Positions 4,677 through 7,537 of a stretch of DNA of 7,537 nt are shown one piece after another. Position 1 is the stretch's first letter, and the number at the start of each line of letters is the position of its first letter. Location of the stretch: positions 1 to 7,537 of the forward strand of contig USSR01000335.1 of assembly GCA_900557355.1 (NCBI GenBank), written 5' to 3'. The position numbers were made by a program, and so were the translations under genes. This DNA is from an uncultured Bacteroides sp. (GTDB lineage: Bacteria; Bacteroidota; Bacteroidia; Bacteroidales; Bacteroidaceae). The notes beneath the pieces were generated by a model. It made no database searches. It was not told where the DNA came from and saw nothing but the letters and a program-made list of their open reading frames with translations.

Positions 4677-5838
4677 ATTACTTCTAAACACATACGCCCG
4701 TTATGGTACGGACATTTCCAGAATCCGGCTTTATCATCTTCGGTATTCACCGTACCATCGGCACGTACACTCCAATGCCATTCACCATCCTTTTTATCTA
4801 TCAGGCTCTTTTTGATGAAGTCCCAGCAGCAAAAAGCCTTCCGCAACGCTACTTCATCATCAAAATGCTGATAGAGATTAACGTGCCCCACTACATTCTC
4901 CGCCTGCACCCACCAATGACGGTCGGTATCAGTTTTTTGCTTATCCGGAAAGGTTTCATACAGCATGGAGCCGTCAGGAGCCAATCCTTCATCGGCTGCA
5001 GCAGCAATAAACTCAACCAGCGGTTCCACTTTTTCCAGCAAAGCCTCATCTCCCAGCACCAAGGCGGCTTCATGTATCAGCCAGGAAGCCTCGATGTCAT
5101 GTCCGTAAGAAACAATGTGGTATTTACTGTGCCAGTCATCATCGAAAAAGAGCTCCAGATGGCCTGTTTCGACATTAAGAATCTTATCCGTAAATAGTTC
5201 TATCAGATTGCGCAACTGTTGTTTCAAACGTTCGTCTTTCCATACGCGATAAAGGGTTCCAATATATGCAGGTGTGTATTCATCGTTTTGCGCTCATTCT
5301 CATCTTTATTACTGAGCCGCATATCGGCAATCTCGCCCCACTGACGGGTAAGCGCCTCACAATATCCGTTCTTCACAGGGTCGAAGCTATACTTCTCAAT
5401 ATCTTCAAAAAGACGAATCGCATACTCCAACGCCTCAGCATCTCCCGTAGCACGGTGATACTCGCTCAGTCCGTAGATAGCAAAACCGATGGCATATATC
5501 TGCTTTTTCGTATCCAATGGACAACCTTTATAATCGAGTGACCAATAGATGCCTCCGAAAGCTTTGTCATAGAAGTTTTCAATAATCACCCGTTTGGCAC
5601 GAGTTGCCGTCACAAGATATTCTTCTTTCTTCAGCAGGCGGTAGGCAGCCGAAAAGGTCCAGAGGATACGAGCATTCAGAATAGCACCTTTCTCAGCTTC
5701 CGGCATCAGCTCTCCGATTCCGGTGATACGCCCATAGAAACCGCCATTTGCTTCATCCGTCATTCGTTTCATCCAGAAGGGAAGAATATCGGCTACCAAC
5801 TCTTCCTCCATCTCTTTCTTTATATTCCTAACATCCAT
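4658..5838 (-). pseudogene. Cellobiose/mannobiose 2-epimerase (AGE family), disrupted by a frameshift
   Basis: Cellobiose 2-epimerase (EC 5.1.3.11) turns the reducing-end glucose of beta-1,4 disaccharides into mannose and back; in mannan operons it makes mannosyl-glucose from mannobiose. The first frame (ATG 5838) carries R57 in ILNARILW and the catalytic-region histidines of MNTHLHILE (residues 186-194). After GAA at 5257 the family sequence continues in another frame as LYRVWKDERLKQQL... from 5254. The second part holds YGHDIEASW and, near the end, WKCPYHNGRMCLE with the other catalytic histidines. Two leftover bases join the halves. Related enzymes as I recall have about four residues here, so about ten bases seem lost. 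The total is about 392 residues, near full length. As read, the first frame stops at TGA 5226-5224, which overlaps a TTG that could restart the second half. It follows the symporter gene by 46 bases. Confidence 0.85.
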
Positions 5839-5884
5839 AGTCTATAATTTAGCCATTTACAATATAGAATCAAACTACACACCA

Positions 5885-7264
5885 TTAAAGAGAATTTCTG
5901 ATAGGTTTCAGTTTCTCATTAATCTCTGCCACCCGGTCCTTCGTCAGCGGATAAAAGTATACAACCACTATTGCCAGCACAGCCACAGCAGCAGGAATCC
6001 AACTCATCAGCAAGTTTAACCCCGTCAACGCCTCCTCTGTCTGCACCACTCCCTCTGCAGTGTTATAGCCGAACGCCGCAAGTATCCACATCACAGCCGC
6101 CCCTCCGAAGGCACCGCCAAACTTCTGCGCCATCGACGAAGAAGAGAATATCAGTCCCGTGGACGCTGTACCGTCTTTTAACTCAGCATAATCAGAAACG
6201 TCGGCATACATACTCCAGACAAGCGGAGACACAATGCCCGTACAGATTGAAATGATGACCTGCATCACCAGCATCAGCCAGAAGCCCACCGGCGTACAAG
6301 GCAGATAGAAGAACAAAATGCTTAATACAGCCAGTACAGCCATCGTCAGGATATAAGTGGATTTCTTACCCAATCCGCGTGAAAGAGGTACAGCCAGCAC
6401 TACTCCTATCATATTCGACACTTCGCCCACACCAAGGAACAATCCGGCATAGAACAAAATTGTGAAATCACCCAAGTTCAGGAATATACTGTCACCAATA
6501 TAATCTTTAAAGAAATAAGCAGCCGTAGCACCCCGCACCGTACAAAAGAGATTGGAACACAGTGCCGCCCCGATAAGCAGCCACCAGGGAACATTAGCCA
6601 GCAAAGACTTGAAGTCTTTCCCGATAGAAGCAGTAGACACGGTTTTCACATATTCGCGCGTCATCCGGAAACAAAGCAGGAAACAGAGGAAGCATAGAGT
6701 AGCAATCACTATCATAGAATATTGCCAACTGATATGCACTGAACCAGTCATATCCTTAAACCATGTACACAACGGCTCCCAGGCAAACAACGCAATAAAA
6801 CTGCCTCCATAGGCAAAAAACATCCGGTAAGAAGAAAACACGGTTTTCGTATCCGAGTCATCTGTCATTACTCCAAGCATAGCGCCATAAGGCACATTGA
6901 TAGCCGTATAGACCGTCATCATCATGATATACGTGACATATGCCCAGACCAGCTTACCCGTCGCCCCAAAATCCGGAGTGGTAAACATCAATACACCACA
7001 AACGGCAAACGGAAGGGAAATCCATAACAGATAAGGACGGTATTTCCCCCAACGTGTATGCGTCCTGTCAGCTATTATCCCCATCATCGGATCAGAGACG
7101 GCATCCCAAATGCGCGTCACCAGCAACAGGACACCGGTATCCGCCAGACTCAAACCATATATATTTGAATAAAATATAGGCAGATAATAGGAGAATATCT
7201 TCCAGAACATAGAAGAAGACATATCGCCAAAGCCATAACCAATTTTCTCTTTCAGTGTTGCCAT
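5885..7264 (-). CDS. GPH-family sugar:cation symporter, probably for mannobiose or a related disaccharide
   Basis: This 459-residue inner-membrane protein belongs to the glycoside-pentoside-hexuronide:cation symporters of the MFS superfamily and has about 12 hydrophobic helices. The N terminus has the family signature EKIGYGFGDMSSSMFW (residues 6-21). The loop after helix 2 reads RIWDAVSDPMMGIIADRT then RWGKYRPYLLW (51-81), with D54, D58 and D66 expected to serve cation and sugar coupling. The length is normal and the frame is intact. It sits between a GH130 phosphorylase (64 bases upstream) and an AGE-family epimerase (46 bases downstream). The same order is described for the mannan cluster of B. 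fragilis, which points to a beta-1,4-mannobiose-type substrate. The substrate is inferred from context; the family assignment is seen in the sequence. Confidence 0.9.
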   Translation of the reverse strand: MATLKEKIGYGFGDMSSSMFWKIFSYYLPIFYSNIYGLSLADTGVLLLVTRIWDAVSDPMMGIIADRTHTRWGKYRPYLLWISLPFAVCGVLMFTTPDFGATGKLVWAYVTYIMMMTVYTAINVPYGAMLGVMTDDSDTKTVFSSYRMFFAYGGSFIALFAWEPLCTWFKDMTGSVHISWQYSMIVIATLCFLCFLLCFRMTREYVKTVSTASIGKDFKSLLANVPWWLLIGAALCSNLFCTVRGATAAYFFKDYIGDSIFLNLGDFTILFYAGLFLGVGEVSNMIGVVLAVPLSRGLGKKSTYILTMAVLAVLSILFFYLPCTPVGFWLMLVMQVIISICTGIVSPLVWSMYADVSDYAELKDGTASTGLIFSSSSMAQKFGGAFGGAAVMWILAAFGYNTAEGVVQTEEALTGLNLLMSWIPAAVAVLAIVVVYFYPLTKDRVAEINEKLKPIRNSL

Positions 7265-7328
7265 GATACTAAATATTAGGTATCAAATATAAAATATTAA
7301 TTCTGTGCAGAACGCTGTCAGCTAATAT
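7265..7328. other. Gap between the GH130 and symporter genes with palindromes and a promoter-like -7 box
   Basis: This 64-base AT-rich gap holds an imperfect 20-base palindrome directly before the symporter start (7265-7284, GATAC...GGTATC) and TATATTTG on the minus strand at 7284-7291, which fits the Bacteroides -7 consensus. TAAATATTAG at 7270-7279 is the reverse complement of CTAATATTTA at 7322-7331, which reaches into the GH130 stop codon. An internal promoter or operator for the symporter and epimerase is possible, but AT-rich sequence gives such matches easily. Confidence 0.35.
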
Positions 7329-7537
7329 TTAATATCTAAATAAATTAAGATTTTGTTTAAGGTTCTTGTCAATTAGCCTCTTCAACGTCTCCACAGAAGC
7401 AGAAGAAGACAAGCCATCAACCGGAGTATTCATACAATAGTCCACCAGTTTATCAACCGTAGAAGTAGCCACATGCATCCGCGTATCCGAAGAAGCATAG
7501 TAGATGAAAACCTTACCATCTTCATCGGCAATCCAGC
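7329..7537 (-). CDS. GH130 4-O-beta-D-mannosyl-D-glucose phosphorylase (C-terminal part, cut by window edge)
   Basis: The frame enters from the right edge and gives 68 residues before TAA at 7331-7329. The text includes WIADEDGKVFIYYASSDTRM, then HVATSTVDKLVDYCMNTP, and ends near LIDKNLKQNLNLFRY. The YYxxSDTRMHVATS block followed by VDYxxNTP and SVETLxxLI matches the C terminus of GH130 mannosylglucose phosphorylases (EC 2.4.1.281), which split mannosyl-beta-1,4-glucose with phosphate into mannose-1-phosphate and glucose in the cytoplasm. Most of the gene, including the catalytic part, lies outside the window, so the specificity is inferred from this end and from the adjacent symporter and epimerase genes. 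Confidence 0.8.
   Translation of the reverse strand, partial: WIADEDGKVFIYYASSDTRMHVATSTVDKLVDYCMNTPVDGLSSSASVETLKRLIDKNLKQNLNLFRY

Noticed and set aside
4658..5227. Independent 189-codon gene starting at TTG 5227
   Set aside because: Family residues (LYRVWKDER) continue upstream of the TTG in the same frame, so this is the second half of the frameshifted epimerase and not a separate gene.
1..7537. CRISPR arrays, tRNA or rRNA genes, insertion sequences
   Set aside because: No spaced direct-repeat array, no cloverleaf with a TTCRANY arm, no rRNA stretch and no transposase frame or terminal inverted repeats were seen on either strand.

Overview
The window looks like a Bacteroides chromosome, probably near B. 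fragilis. The evidence is the TAnnTTTG-type -7 promoter elements, weak A-rich ribosome binding sites, Bacteroidetes-type Kdp proteins, and a mannan-utilisation gene order (GH130 phosphorylase, GPH symporter, AGE-family epimerase) like the one described in B. fragilis. The species assignment is inferred from remembered family features, not from a database search.

Layout. Positions 1-587 (minus strand) hold the start of a high-affinity potassium uptake operon: a 31-residue one-helix microprotein, kdpF (26 residues), then the first 121 codons of kdpA, which runs off the left edge. Upstream, 588-870 is non-coding. It carries a near-consensus sigma-54 promoter (637-652) and several inverted and direct repeats. 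Positions 871-1584 (minus) hold an MNT nucleotidyltransferase / HEPN pair in which the HEPN gene is frameshifted in its middle. Positions 1693-3036 (minus) encode a complete NtrC-type, sigma-54-dependent response regulator. Positions 3037-3323 are a divergent intergenic region. Positions 3324-4661 (plus) encode a full-length aspartokinase-family protein with several active-site substitutions. Positions 4658-7537 (minus) hold the distal part of a mannan-disaccharide operon: the C-terminal end of a GH130 mannosylglucose phosphorylase, a GPH sugar:cation symporter, and a cellobiose/mannobiose 2-epimerase broken by a frameshift.

How the parts may work together. The NtrC-type regulator lies upstream of kdp on the same strand, and the kdp leader carries a -24/-12 promoter. 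The simplest reading is that kdp is switched on here by sigma-54 and an NtrC-like regulator instead of the OmpR-type KdpE of Enterobacteria. This is inference. The partner kinase would be expected beyond the left edge. In the mannan operon, the symporter would import beta-1,4-mannobiose, the epimerase would convert it to mannosyl-glucose, and the phosphorylase would split that to mannose-1-phosphate and glucose. As read, the epimerase step is disrupted. Two independent frameshifts in 7.5 kb mean either real gene decay or sequence errors, and this should be settled first.
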